The translations under genes were made by a program, and so were the position numbers. 64,000 nucleotides of DNA. Origin: Tolypocladium sp. Sup5 PDA-1. Its lineage: Eukaryota; Ascomycota; Sordariomycetes; Hypocreales; Ophiocordycipitaceae. The stretch is from positions 1 through 64,000 of the forward strand of contig JPHH03000016.1 of assembly GCA_000750105.3 (NCBI GenBank), read 5' to 3'. This document shows positions 43,501 through 55,028 of the stretch, one piece after another (position 1 is the stretch's first letter; every line of letters starts with the position of its first letter). The notes beneath the pieces are model-generated. The model saw nothing but the letters and a program-made list of their open reading frames with translations. It did not search any database and was not told where the DNA came from.

Positions 43501-45744
43501 TATGCGAGTTTGCGTGCTCCTACGGATTTTGTCCAGAATCCCTATGTACCTGTGTCGAGAGAGGTAAGGTTCCAAACTTCTTGCCCGAACAAAAGGGGCT
43601 CGAGGTGGCAGCTTGGGACGATTTCGACGTCGACATGAACCGCCTGTGTAAGTTTTCGTGCAAGTACGGCTACTGCCCAGAGGACGTGTGCAGAACCGTC
43701 TCGACCGAGGCCGACGAAGAAGAGGGTGGGGAAGACGTCAGCACATACCACGACCTCTCTTCCGCCAGGTGGCAGCACGTAGGCAAGTATCACGTCTTTG
43801 AAAACCCCAAGTTCAGACAGACGTCCGTCAACCAATGCAAGGGGTTTTGCAAAGAACAGACTAACGAGGCTAAAAAAGAGGGAAGAGTCACCAACTATGG
43901 CTATATGGGATTCTTCCCCCTAGACAAGCCGATCCCATGGGATGCCCCCTCGGGGATGCCCAGCCGCATCGCCGGTAGACGGTATGTATGCGATCACATG
44001 CTCATCAACGAGATTGCAGATACTGTTTTAGAAGCAATGCCCATGATTGCTCAGGTATGTCTTTTATTTATCCGGCTCCGGTTCGAGAAGAAGTACTTTT
44101 ATTCTTACTAAATGGCTCGCTAGATTGGGTGCTATATCCTTATGTCGGCCGTCAAGCTTGTGCTCGACGTTGGACTACAGTTCATCCCTGGTGTTGGAAA
44201 GGCTCTTGATGCCGGCTTAGGTATATGTCTGCTAATTCTTTTTTTCTTCTTTTTCTTTTTCAATTCTGATTTTCCTGGTGCTTCTCTCTCCTTCCACCCA
44301 CCACCACGTCACTAACATCAGTTGAATGATAGACATGGCCACCACGGCTGCGCAAATGGCATCATACCTCTACCCCGAAGCGGAAGACCCCGAGGGAGCA
44401 TTTTCTTGGTGGTTGAGCCCCTGTGGCGGGACCAATCTTATGCCGGATAGCTGTCGCTATGAGCGAGGCCCGAATCCCGTAAAATGCGTGATCAATTGAT
44501 ATATGACTATATGACTCTTCTAGCTCCCCAGGGAGCCTGGAAAAGGGATTCCTTTTATCCTTGCAGCTATAGCTTATCCAGGCTATTTCCGGGCCTGCCG
44601 GATCCGGGTCTTCCGGATCCGGGTCTATAGGGTCTCCCTGGCCTGCCGCATCCGGGTCTGCCGGATCCGGGTCTGCTGGGTCTCCCGGGTCTTAGTCGTC
44701 AACCAGTCTATCCGACAATAACATCAAGAAAGTCTTTGGCATCCTCAACCAGGTGGCCGATGGCGTATCAAGCTTCAAGCCGCCGGCAAAAATCAAGAAG
44801 AGCGGCGGCAAGAAAGGCGACAGTGGCAATCCGAACAACCCAGACAAACCCCGTTCCGGCGGCAAAGCAGGTGGTAAGAAAAGCGGCAAAAAGAAGTGCG
44901 ACGTCAAACCAGCTCAGGCCACTAGGCGAATAGGCCAGTACAAAAACGCGGTCCGTTTGCAATACTACCAAAACGACAAGACAGTCATGCACGACAAGAT
45001 CATCACGTCAATTGCATATCACAGAAACGCCAAACCCAGCAAGGTGGCAACCAGCTACGACCGAAAATTTACACAGGCTTGCTACCACTATAGCTCTGCC
45101 ATCAGCGTTAGCCCGCAGTGGTCGGAACTTACTTGCCCTCCCGAGGCGGCCAAGACCAAGTGGAGGTACGACGGCGCCGCGACCAACGTCTAGGCGGCAC
45201 AGCACCGAGGCGAGAGCTAGACCGCCACCGACCACAGGGCGCACAAGTCGCAATATAACAGAGACGAGTACCCTCCGGCCCATCTCATAGGTCCCAACGA
45301 GCCAGCCTGGAAAAACAGCGGAAACCCCAAGGGTGGCGGTCAACTCGTGCGCTACGTTCCCGCGTAGGAGAACCAACAGGCCGGAAAGATATAGAAGGGC
45401 ACGTGCTTCAAGGGCCCCATCAAAGAGCTATCAGATATAGACGTGTTAAACAGAATCGACAAGGCTCCCAAGAATAAGAAAACCACCATTGTCGACAACC
45501 CCAGCACACGCGGATCCATGCCGAGATCACTATCACGCAGCGGCCCGTCTTCACCATTGACACTTGGGGTCATGCGCGACGTCCTCTCTCTCGAGACGGC
45601 CTAGATAGAAACCCTTGTTGGCCATCAAAGATTGCCATAAAAGACCCAGGTTTTGCCCTCCTAACGTACGACCCATTTTATAACAACGCTCAGCTACCTT
45701 ATACCTACTCTTCGGCCTATGATCCGCCTTCAAATAGAGAATAA
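40512..45744 (+). pseudogene. Killer-toxin-type GH18 chitinase (LysM, hevein-type, GH18, NucA/NucB-like tail), broken
   Basis: Secreted multi-domain chitinase of the subgroup C / killer-toxin-alpha type. Signal peptide from ATG 40512 (MSLLLGAHLVQA) lies one frame off the mature frame, so a 1-nt shift sits near 40560-40610. Then come a ~300-residue N-terminal region, two LysM domains (about 41515-41880; YIKVNPGDSCGSL, IHLIQNGDSCDNIARLHG), a hevein-type Cys cluster (KACCSNWGFCG) and the GH18 barrel with catalytic DGVDIDWEYPG. Inferred introns: 42530-42581, 42865-42924, 42961-43032, 44055-44123, 44221-44332, 44479-44695. After GH18 follow a Cys-rich region (LCEFACSYGFCPESLCTC) and a C-terminal part with RDEYPPAHLIG and ENQQAGKI, resembling NucA/NucB-type DNase tails. 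Lesions: TAG 43353-43355, TAG 45191-45193 and three more TAGs to 45392, and a frame shift near 45520. The TAGs fall at likely Trp or Gln positions. Confidence 0.8.
44479..44695 (+). repeat. Chitinase intron with GC-rich 15-bp minisatellite
   Basis: The 217-bp intron (donor GTAAAA, acceptor CTTAG) contains five to six imperfect copies of TCCGGGTCTGCCGGA between about 44588 and 44690. Units contain the palindrome TCCGGATCCGG. It is much longer than the other introns in this gene (52-112 bp). Splicing it joins GPNP to SSTSLSDNN in frame. Confidence 0.65.
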
Positions 45745-47137
45745 TTAGTGCCTAAGCCGGTGATCAGCGGGGTAGAATATTTGCCGAGTCCATTCTCTGC
45801 GGCTTCTACGGAGTATAGTCACGCAACTAGCAAGCCATTATATAGTGGTCTTCATGGTCGAGTAGCTGCTAAGTTAATAAGCGCAATTATTAAATATCAT
45901 GCCACTAGAAGCACCTGGAAAATGCTAGACGCCTAAGCGCTCAAAGAAGAATATTGCTTTATGTTGCCACCAAATTGAGTGTATAATTTCTGAGGATGTC
46001 TCTCATTTTGGTCCGTTACCGTCTTATTGTATGTAGGGACTAGGGAACGGCCGAGATAGCCTAACAATAGATTAGCAGGTGTCTTTCCACAACTATACCC
46101 TCTCAATCACAATGAAACATGATGTCAGTTGCTTTGTAACCCCAATAGGTTTTAAGAATCTGTCTACGATTTTTTTATATTTTGTTTTATATATTTTAGC
46201 GACATTGAGATTAGCCGACCTGCAAGAGGGGGTCAAACGTCAAATCTAGAAAGACATGCCTTCAAGCATGGCCGTGTTAATTAGTCATAATGAATGAGAG
46301 AAGTAGGGTCGCCGTAGCCTCACTAAAATGAGATAAGGCATAGCTGCGTGAGGAGAAAAGTGGCTTAGGCCAGATGCGCAAAACACCCAAGCACATGTCT
46401 TGAAAGTGTGCTGACGTCTAGAGTACAATGCCGGCATCTTGAACGCTATCGTCTCGGCACCTGGAATGACGCCTACCGCTGACAGCTTAGTTATTATACA
46501 CGTATTCCAATAAGGTAGATCGGGGGACACCAAGTAAGCAACCTATGCTGCCATGACCGAGGCTGTTCAAGAGCAGCGCGGTCTTGCTGGGGATGACCTG
46601 GTCATCAGCGTGTGCACAAACACCCCAGAGGACTGGGGCATGGGTTCTCGCCACGCGCAACTTATCAATGGCGACCTTTAATTAGGCAGAAAAGAAAGAG
46701 AATACAGTTTGATAGTCTGGAAAGCGCTGTTGCGTCCACCGAATATGGCGGGAGGCGGCCGCTTTTGGTGGTCTCGAGAGCAATCCGATGGCATTGGATG
46801 ACGTGAACAGCGGCACAGTGTGGCAGCTTCGTAGGTGGTTGTGGACTTGCGACGGCTCCCGTCACGTGTACAGAGGCTCCGCCCCCAGGGCCGTCCAGCG
46901 CTTCCTCTCCACTTTCATCACACACTACGGACTACTCCGTACGGAGATCCATCATCTTCTCACCTGAGCCTCCTCGATTCCCCTGTCCGGTTGCTATTCA
47001 ACGGTCTGTTCCTCGTCACACGCCGCGTGCGCTGTCCCGTACGGCCCCTGACGTCGCTCGACTTCTTGACTCTCGGCCTGTGATCAGTACTTGTACCGCT
47101 CTCCTCTCCTTGATTGCTCAAACCCCCGCCGTCCGCC
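45745..47137. other. 1.4-kb intergenic region
   Basis: No gene supported. A plus frame near 46532-46680 (AMTEAVQEQRGLAGDDLVIS) and an antisense frame at 46285-46533 both look slightly coding; neither has a start, partner or domain. Confidence 0.4.
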
Positions 47138-48208
47138 ATGTCCTCGCCAAATCTTCTCGGCCCAATTCCACGGGCCTGTGAAGTGTGCCACCGCAAAGAC
47201 CGCCTCCTCCGCTGTTCAGGCTGCCAGGTCATCTACTACTGCGGCAGAGACCACCAGGCATCCGATCGAGACTGCCACAAGAGGGGGTGCGTGGCGGTCA
47301 AGAGCGCGCGTGCTCATTTAGAGCGGGAGGAGCAGAAGCTACGCGACATGCCGGGCGATATGTTCATGGTACCCAACGTCTTTGAGAACGGGGTCGGCCG
47401 CTTTTGGGGTATCGTCGAGACGCGTCCGTACATGCGCGCGCGCTATGGACTGGTGGATGCTCTGCTCCAGAACTTTGGTTCTGCCGGAGGGCGCGTTGAT
47501 GTGGTCCAGACTGCTCTAGACCACCTCCTGGGTATGCTGCGGCTGTGTCGCTCGGACAACATGGGCCTCCGCGACCTGATCCCGCCATTGTACATCCGCC
47601 TAGGTAGGGACCAAGAGGCCTATGATTTCATGAAGTGGTATGCGACTACCGGGCAGGACTCGCATTACGACTGGGGTGACATAGATCTGCCGTTCCTGGA
47701 CGTCAAAGATGCCGACGTGCTTGAGTCACCGAAGGGAATGTGGTCGAACAGCAGGTGGCTCGCCATGAGCCACTCTGCTGCTGTGGCACTGGTCAAGGTG
47801 CGAGCCCTGCTCAATGTGCAGGCTATTCAGAACGCAAAAAGGGCGCTCCGTGGCACCGTACCACAGGAGATTGTTGATTGCATTTGTGGTTGGCTTGTTG
47901 GTAGCGTCGTGGAGTCACGTCGCAAGGTTCTCATGGGCGGCACGGAGGAGATCGCACGACTTGTCGACACGATCAAGGGCCAAATAAGACAGATTTACAG
48001 GTCCATCGACCAGTACAATCCCCACTTCTGGAGATCCATGCTCAACGATCCAGCTGCTGCCATTGCCGCCAGGCCTGGGCCGTACTCGCCTCGGACGCAG
48101 GAAGAGGCTTGTTTGATGCTTGGCTATAACTTTGCCGCGTGGGCTGAGACGCCTGGGGCGATCGACATGATCAGGACTCTGAGCCGGGCATCCAGTACTG
48201 TCATCTAG
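47138..48208 (+). CDS. MYND-type zinc finger protein
   Basis: Single exon, 356 aa. The MYND finger spans residues ~12-50: CEVCHRKDRLLRCSGC, VIYYCGRDHQ, then a terminal CHKRGC, giving the Cys and His spacing of the fold. MYND fingers bind proline-rich partners or, with SET domains, histones, but no SET domain is present. The remainder is helical and typical of an uncharacterised fungal MYND group (ALLQNFGSAGGRVDVVQTAL, EACLMLGYNFAAWAE). An earlier non-ATG extension is unlikely; ATG 47138 has context CCGCCATGTCC. Intact, probably a protein-interaction or regulatory factor. Confidence 0.85.
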   Translation: MSSPNLLGPIPRACEVCHRKDRLLRCSGCQVIYYCGRDHQASDRDCHKRGCVAVKSARAHLEREEQKLRDMPGDMFMVPNVFENGVGRFWGIVETRPYMRARYGLVDALLQNFGSAGGRVDVVQTALDHLLGMLRLCRSDNMGLRDLIPPLYIRLGRDQEAYDFMKWYATTGQDSHYDWGDIDLPFLDVKDADVLESPKGMWSNSRWLAMSHSAAVALVKVRALLNVQAIQNAKRALRGTVPQEIVDCICGWLVGSVVESRRKVLMGGTEEIARLVDTIKGQIRQIYRSIDQYNPHFWRSMLNDPAAAIAARPGPYSPRTQEEACLMLGYNFAAWAETPGAIDMIRTLSRASSTVI

Positions 48209-49111
48209 GTTAGACTCAGCATTGAGCTCTGAGAGGTAAGATCTGCGTCCACCCACAGATCGACCACTTACTGACATGTTGATCTTGATCTGCAGCGTTA
48301 CGTCCAACGAGACCGGCATCGGAGGCTTACGTTTTCGTTTGGAAAAAGACTGGCGAAAAGGGCAGACGGGAGGTCGAAGGAATCCTCTGTCCTCCATCCT
48401 TTTGGTGCCGCGACACCACACGATCAACCAGGCTACTGAGGCTACACGGGGAATTGGAATTTGCTGGATTGTCAAGGATGCGTCTTCCCTGTCACGACAG
48501 TTGACTCAGTCAAGGATTAGGATTAGGGACTTGAACAGAGAAGTACGCGAACGCTCCGGTGAGCCTCCAGCTGATTGGGCGAAGACAGCACCATGAGAAA
48601 GGTCTTGCTGCTCTCGAAGGGGTTGAGCGGGCTATGGGTAGAGAATTACGCACACAGAACTCGGAGGTAGCAAGATGAATAGATGTAACTCTGTACGACC
48701 CAAGCATCGGATATAACATCAGTGGTGAGCTATAGTCAGGGGATGGTATTAAACTACGCTGTCCTGTTAGAGGCCTCCTTCATTGCTATTCCAAACGGAT
48801 CTGCTAGCTCCACCAACGTCTCCCACAGCCTTGCCTTCTCACATTAATAAACTTACATTCCCCTCTGCCGCTATCGCTTCCTACCATACGTGTTAAAGCC
48901 GGCGATGGCCCCTGGTTAGGGCTCACCAACTGCGTTAAACCAACCTGATGCAATGGCTTTGTTCTCTATATTAGTGTATGAAAACCGTTTCGAGGAAGGC
49001 TACGCTCACACTCAAAAACAAGTAATATGAAACTGTTATTATGGCAAGGTCGCGGTGTGGCCATGAGCAGACGGTGACAAGAGCCTCAATAGCGCTAAAT
49101 CTCAAAGGTGG
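48209..49111. other. Intergenic between MYND gene and MFS transporter
   Basis: Contains both 3' ends. Repeated GGATTAGG units near 48515 (AGGATTAGGATTAGGGAC) form a very short telomere-like tract, too short to interpret. No gene. Confidence 0.5.
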
Positions 49112-51166
49112 CTATAGCTTGTGGACGATGCTATCCTTAGTCCACCTCCTTAAACTCTTTCCATAAAAGTAAAACATAACCGCAAACAGGCACCACATAA
49201 ATGTGAGGGCCATATTCACCATAAAGGCGTTAACAAATCTAGAACAACGAGCGTTAGAAGGGTCTTTATTTTTGTACCCGGGGTCGTGGACAATTAGAGG
49301 TAAGACTTACCCATTTGCTTCTGTCCAGGGTGTAAGAAATCGTCCCATTCCATAACCCCACAGGTTTTTATTAACCGTAATGGCCACGAACAGCGAACCG
49401 GCGACGGGCTTGTAACTGTCAACCGCGTAGGTGCTGCTAATACTTGGCAGGCCGGCGACTTGGATACCCGCACAAGAATAACCGAGGACCACAATGACGG
49501 GCCATGGCCACTTGCGCTGGTAGCCGACTGCTGTAATGATGTGGCCAAAAGCCATGATCAGCACATATGGGATCATCGCGGGGAGGCGCATCTCCGGCTC
49601 GCGAATGCCATTGTTCCGTGCCGTTGCACGGGCAGAAACCCAGTCGCTGAAAGGACCCGCTGTAGCAAGGCCAAGCAGGGCTCCGACAAAGAGAGAGAAG
49701 TTGGTGAAACCTGTTCTACCGTGTTAGTATCATCGATAGTTGTAATCGCAATGTTCCTGCGCATACCAATTGATTGTGCGCTCAAATTATACGGAGGCGC
49801 CGAAAAGACTTGGGTTTGGGTAAGATTGAGGATCAAAATGAAGCTACAGCTCCAGCTGACGATAAAAGACGCAAAAATAACAATTGGAAAAGAGAAAAGT
49901 TTCCAGGGAATCCAGAAGCCGAGCATGATTGATCGAAACGGAGACGGGTTTGGTTGAAAAGGCCACCACTGCTGACGACACGGTGTACCCTTCCCAAGGC
50001 AAGGATCTCGCGCGGAGTTCACATTTGCCTGACTTCCATTGAAGCCATTCTTGGGCTTTTCGTTTGACCTCTCTTCGTTGTGCACAATCGCTGTGGCCTT
50101 TGGCGAGGCCTCTGGTTCCGGGGGCTCGCCTTCAGAAGTCTCCACGCGACTGAACATGGTCTCTGGAAAGCCAAAGACAATTACGACGAGAGAGAAGCCG
50201 GTCATGGCGGCATTAAGCCACCAAAAAGACGGCCATCCGCTATGATCGGCCATTGTTCCTGCAACGATGGGACCAACCTAGAAATATTAGCTTGCTCAGA
50301 GTGCCAATCTCCCAAGTTTGTCAACGTACGATCAATGCTCCGGTGTACAAGACCCAGTACATTGTGTTCCATTTCCCACGGTCATGCAGGAAGAAGATGT
50401 CGGCAATGATGCTAGGCTGAACTGTCTCTCCGGGACCTGCTCCAATGCCACTCAAGCTATGTCATGTTCAGTGGGTGGCCGGGCGTTCGGTATGTGGCTG
50501 CGCGTCTTACATGGCAGCTCCCATGAAGCTATTGTACGTAGTTGCCTTTGCTCGCCAAATATGAGAAGCCAAGCACACCATTTGAGAAGCAATCAGAACA
50601 GGACGTCGGCCGAAAGTAGTGGATATCGGAACCCTTTACAATGTCACGTCAGTGATTTCCCATCGCTTAGCTCTCGCGTACATGTACGTGGTCCACTTAC
50701 CAGAAGAAGTTGCTGAACCCAAGAACTAAAATGGTAACTCCGGTGAACTGAATAACATCGGCCAATGACCTGCTGTAGTCTTCCATGAGGTATCCAAACA
50801 TCGTACTGAGAGCCAGGGGCGCGAATCCTTGAGTGAAGCTCATGATAGATACGGCGATGAGAGCCGAAAGCTTCCACGCCGTAGTCCAGTTGAGGGGATC
50901 ATGGGGATCATCCGAGGGCTGGGGTACAAGGACTCGGTGAGAACTGTCCTCACTTTTCATAAAGTGATGGCTACCTATGTCCGCCATGATCTCGGTGCCG
51001 GGAATGATTTCAATGTGCAGCTCATTCTGGATCTGCTCTAGCTCCTATGAAGCGAAGCTTGTCAGATACCTAGACGACGAGTCTTGACTACTCAGTTTTT
51101 CTGACATACCTCGCGGTGAGATTCTGCCTGCATCTTGGGTATGTAGTGGATGTCAAGCTGCCGCAT
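49112..51166 (-). CDS. MFS transporter, HOL1/DHA1-like, seven exons
   Basis: Proton-coupled plasma-membrane exporter or importer of the major facilitator superfamily. Exons (minus): 51166-51110, 51044-50701, 50633-50511, 50456-50330, 50277-49767, 49710-49311, 49238-49112; 562 aa, all junctions in frame with GTATGT/GTAAG donors and YAG acceptors. The N-terminal cytosolic motif DDPHDPLNW precedes the first helix. Further marks are TTFGRRPVLIASQM, SGIGAGPGETVQPSIIADIFFLHDRGKW, and the central loop with ETMFSRVE. The second half has FTNFSLFVGALLGLATAGPFSDW and REPEMRLPAMIPY. These are the signature segments of fungal DHA1-type HOL1-like carriers. Twelve hydrophobic helices are accounted for. The gene is intact, and divergent from the alcohol dehydrogenase at 51914. 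Substrate unknown. Confidence 0.85.
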
Positions 51167-51913
51167 GAGCGCGCGGTTCAGTCTGGTACATGTAGCGGTT
51201 CGAGTAGATCAAGATGAACGACGGGGACATTGAAGCATTTGACGTCGCATTATATGAGTCTCTTGGGGAAACTGAGTCCAAAGCCAGGTCTTATTGACGT
51301 AGGAATGAACAGATCCATGCCTGCTCGGGGGCCTTCGGATCTCTGCTTTGGCCAATTCATGCTCGCGAGTCAGACGAACCGTAGAACTCTATTTCGGAAT
51401 CCTAAAAGAATTTCCGAGATCCCGGCCTCCCTTGTGATTGCCAAGTCCTGCCGAAAAGCCGCCAATACAAAGATACCCTATCACATCACCTGCCCCACAA
51501 CCTCATCGACGACTTACGAGTACTCGTACGAGTAGGACCATGTTCGTGATGTACCCCAGATTCCCTGGACCAGGTACCCCAGATTCCCCGCGTGCGATCC
51601 TTTGACGGGATCCACCATGGTCATGGCCATGACCCCCCCGCCTTTGCAAATCCACTTTCCCTGCCACGACGCCACCATTGAAACTCACTCAATAAAGATA
51701 AGAGTCCGGAAAGCTTCCGAAATTATCATGACGAGATACCATCTGGCAATTTGAAACTTTGTCCGACATGCTTGTGCAGATATTGGAGGGGTGCTCTATT
51801 CAATAAAACCCCCACGGACCACATTGGAATCCATTGTACTCCGTATCAGCGCGTACCAGTACACCACAACTTCCTCTTCCTTGCCTTCTGCATTTGCACC
51901 ACAATCTTCCATC
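51167..51913. promoter_or_regulatory. Shared divergent promoter region of MFS and alcohol dehydrogenase genes
   Basis: 747 bp between the two start codons. TACTCGTACGAGTAGG near 51519-51534 is a good palindrome (ACTCGTACGAGT), a candidate operator. A repeated CCAGATTCCC block occurs at about 51556-51580. No coding frame is supported. Co-regulation is inference. Confidence 0.35.
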
Positions 51914-53231
51914 ATGGCGCTGCCTACTAACATCGTCACAGAGGCACTCGTTGTTCACAAGCCGGGTGGCAAGTTCGAGATGAAAAGTATCATTCTCGAT
52001 GAAGTGCGCACCGACGAAGTGCTTGTGGAAATGAAGTACTCTGGTATTTGCCATACTGTCGGTTCTACTAAGCCGGTCTCGATTTAATCAATTACTTACG
52101 GATGCCTTGCAGGATATCCTTCTCCAAGCAGGCTTGTTGCCAGGAGTTGAGTACCCGGCAATTTTCGGCCATGAAGGCGCAGGCATCATACGAGCCTTGG
52201 GCAGTGACGTCAAGGACAAATCCCTACGAGTTGGCGATCACGTCCTTCTCTCCTTTAACGTCTGTGGGAAATGCAAGCAGTGCATCGCTGATAATCCTTC
52301 CTGCTGCCACATCCACTCCCCGGTGAACGTCGGCTCAGTTCGCCTTTCTGATGGCTCTACGCCGGCAAGGCTTGAAGACGGAACGTCAGTTCGCAGCCAA
52401 TGTTTTGGACAGTCCTCTTTTTCTCGCATGTCCGTCGTGGCCGAGAGAAGCGTGGTAAAATGTCCCTACCCCGAGTCGCTTCCTTACTACGCGCCTCTTG
52501 GCTGTGGCTTCCAGACTGGAGCGGGCACCGTGCTCAATGCTCTCAAGCCAGACAAAACCAAATCGGTTGTGATCTTCGGGGTTGGAAGTGTCGGCATAGC
52601 AGCGCTGATGGCGGCTGCATATCTTCAAGTCAAGCAACTCGTGGCCGTAGATGTCGTCGATGAAAAGCTCGCGATCGCAAAGGGGTTTGGTGCCACAGAT
52701 ACAATAAACTCCAGAACATGTGGAGAAGGGGGTGTTGAGGCAAAGATCCGAGACATCACGAACGGAGGGGCTGATTTTGCTATTGATTGCACCGGAATGA
52801 TCCCCGTCATTGAGTCGCTGTTCGGATGTCTGGCTCCAAGAGGCACTGCAACATCGGTTGGCGTTCCACCACCGAATAGCGTCGTCAGAATTGAGCCTCA
52901 ATCTTTTCTACTTGAAAACAAGACGTATATCGGAGTCGTTGAAGGCGGTTCTCACCCGCAGAAGGTCAGTACTTGTATCCTTTTTTCCTTCAGCTGCTCC
53001 TACTAACATTACTTGCATGGCCAGTTCATTCCCCAGTTAATGACGCTTCACCGACAAGGGCACTTCCCTGTGGACAAATTGTGTAAAGTCTACTCTGTGA
53101 AAGATTTTGAGACTGCATTGGAGGATCTACGGCAAGGAAATGTGAGTTGATTCCTTTCTCCTTAAAGGCTGTTCGCTCTTTGCTAACAATAGAGCTTGTA
53201 GGTGGTGAAGCCTATCATTCATTGGGATTGA
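51914..53231 (+). CDS. Zinc-dependent alcohol dehydrogenase (aryl-alcohol type)
   Basis: NAD(P)-dependent oxidation of primary or aromatic alcohols. Exons 51914-52057, 52113-52964, 53025-53141, 53202-53231; 380 aa, the family's normal length. Catalytic zinc ligands are Cys in SGICHTD (the D comes across the first intron), His in IFGHEGAG and Cys in PLGCGFQTGAG. The structural zinc loop is CGKCKQCIADNPSCC. The Rossmann glycines are in FGVGSVGIAALM, and VDVVDEKL ends with the acidic residue that selects NAD. The C-terminus reads FIPQLMTLHRQGHFP ... VVKPIIHWD. The closest layout known to me is the benzyl/aryl-alcohol dehydrogenase group. Intact. Shares a promoter region with the MFS gene. Confidence 0.88.
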
Positions 53232-54689
53232 TGGAGAATTCATTCAGTTTCCGGGATGACTTCATAGTTCTATACAAATTTATACGCCGTACTTTTTAGA
53301 GAAATGTTCACAACTAACACAACAATGACGAAAGCTTTGCCCTAACCGAACTCTCCTCCACTCGAGAGCACAATATTAAGCAAAATCAGACAATCCGTGG
53401 ACAAACCAGCTCCAGCAAAATCCAGCGGGTCTCGCCTCGCCATCCATTCGGACTTGTGGGGGAATAAACCTGCTAAGGATTCACAAGGAGCTCGTACCGT
53501 GGCAAGAGATTTCTGTAGATCCGGATTGACTCACATGGCCTAAGCGAGGGGTTTAAAGGGCAGGCCCTGTTGGGCTCGCTCGTATATTCGTGTTAATGGT
53601 GTATTTCATATCTGTCTTATTGCGGCTATCTATGCTTAGTATGCTAATTGCTAATGCAGAGTCCGAAAACTCAATCTCTTGCAACTTTTCCTTAGCAGGC
53701 AGTGTATCTGTACACTTCGACAGCAAATCGGCTTGCTCCCTCCGTAGCCTTGTTTGTCGCCGGCGTATCGCTGCTAAATACCCGGTCACCTTTCGTTCTC
53801 GGCCGATGATCCTCTAGAGTTGGTGTGAAATTCTGCATTAGTGAGTACACCTTTCTTATCACTGCCTTATACTCGACGGCGAAAATATAGCTCTCTGCCA
53901 TAGAGCCCGCCATCTACCTCTCTACCGTGTCTTTCCTAGTCCGCTTTGAACCCGGATCGCCGACGTCTACCACGATGGGTACACTGTCCGCGACAACGAT
54001 ACGACGGCACCGACGGGAAGCTGGCTGGCTACAGACCGACTCTGGCTAAACCACCGAGGGTCCATGAAAGAGGGATCAGGCCAGATTATGACCCCGACGA
54101 TCATGTAGGCTAGCTTTCCTCCTGGTCAAAGATACTCGCCCAACTCGGACCGCACATCAGGCGACTGCCTCTCCTCTGCAAAGTATTTTGGATGCTTAAC
54201 AAGCCGGAGACCTTTCAGCGACGACGTCTGGAAGCGGAATGACGATCCGTTGCCGTCACCGCGCAGGGTCGATGCGATCTTGCTTAGGCCTACGGCGATA
54301 ACTAGGCTATGGGAGGACTGTACTAGCGCCGCAAAGTCTGAAATCGCAAGCGCCTCAACCGAATGCGAAGCGAGCGCCTTTGGATCGTCGGGTGTGAATA
54401 AGCTTGAAGGGTCTTTGTTAGTCTTGGGCGATGCGACCGAGACACTTGTCGGCGTCCGTGGCATGAAGTACGCGACGGGGATCCAAGACAATGAACGGCG
54501 AATCAGACATTTCGGCATTTGATAATAATGATGTTGAGATGGCAAAAACAATTGGAAGCGGACTTGGAGCGCGAGGCGTACGAGTGTTTAGTTGACGAGG
54601 GGCAGACCGCTTGAGCTGTCAGTTGTCTGAAATGGACATGGGTTCTGTTGACTGTGGAGGCAACAAAATGTTCTCCATTGAAGAGACAC
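53232..54689. other. Intergenic with weak coding traces
   Basis: Minus frames at 53553-53789 (RRRQTRLRREQADLLSKC) and 53692-53913 overlap in different frames and might be one relic. 54126-54551 carries frames on both strands with no domain. None could be supported. Confidence 0.3.
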
Positions 54690-54952
54690 GGTTGGTGTCG
54701 GCAGTGGGCTTTTCTCCTCATTTCGAGTCCGACTTGTCCAATTTCTGTGCACAACGATGGATGGCAATGCTGACTTGGGAATACAGAATTGGGGTCCGTC
54801 ATCCCGGGAGATAGACTTGCAGCAGTAAAGGAGACGATCAGGCTAAGGCGCTTTGCTACTGTCGAGGACGTGGCGGAGCAGGTCAAGACATTCGTGACAT
54901 CAAAGTCTGTGACGCGGCAGAATGCGGTCATTGATGCAGGATTTAGCTTGTA
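54690..54952 (+). pseudogene. C-terminal fragment of a short-chain dehydrogenase
   Basis: The last ~50 residues of an SDR are readable on the plus strand: SVIPGDRLAAVKETIRLRRF, then TVEDVAEQVKTFV, and SVTRQNAVIDAGFSL to a TAA at 54950. That end is characteristic of fungal SDRs, where the strand before the C-terminus reads GQN-hydrophobic-DGG/AG. No Rossmann start, Ser-Tyr-Lys triad or upstream exon precedes it, so it is a 5'-deleted relic. Confidence 0.45.
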
Positions 54953-55028
54953 ACTAGTTGCATAAACATTGCACGCACATGGTACGGGGCTATACCTTCA
55001 GAGGGCCAGCTTTCCATGTCTTGAACAC

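Noticed and set aside
48515..48532. Telomere-like GGATTAGGATTAGGG tract
   Set aside because: Only two to three units within non-telomeric sequence; not evidence of a chromosome end.
50697..50987. Separate start of the MFS transporter at 50987
   Set aside because: Sequence upstream (QIQNELHIEIIPGTEI) is clearly coding and connects through an intron to an ATG at 51166.
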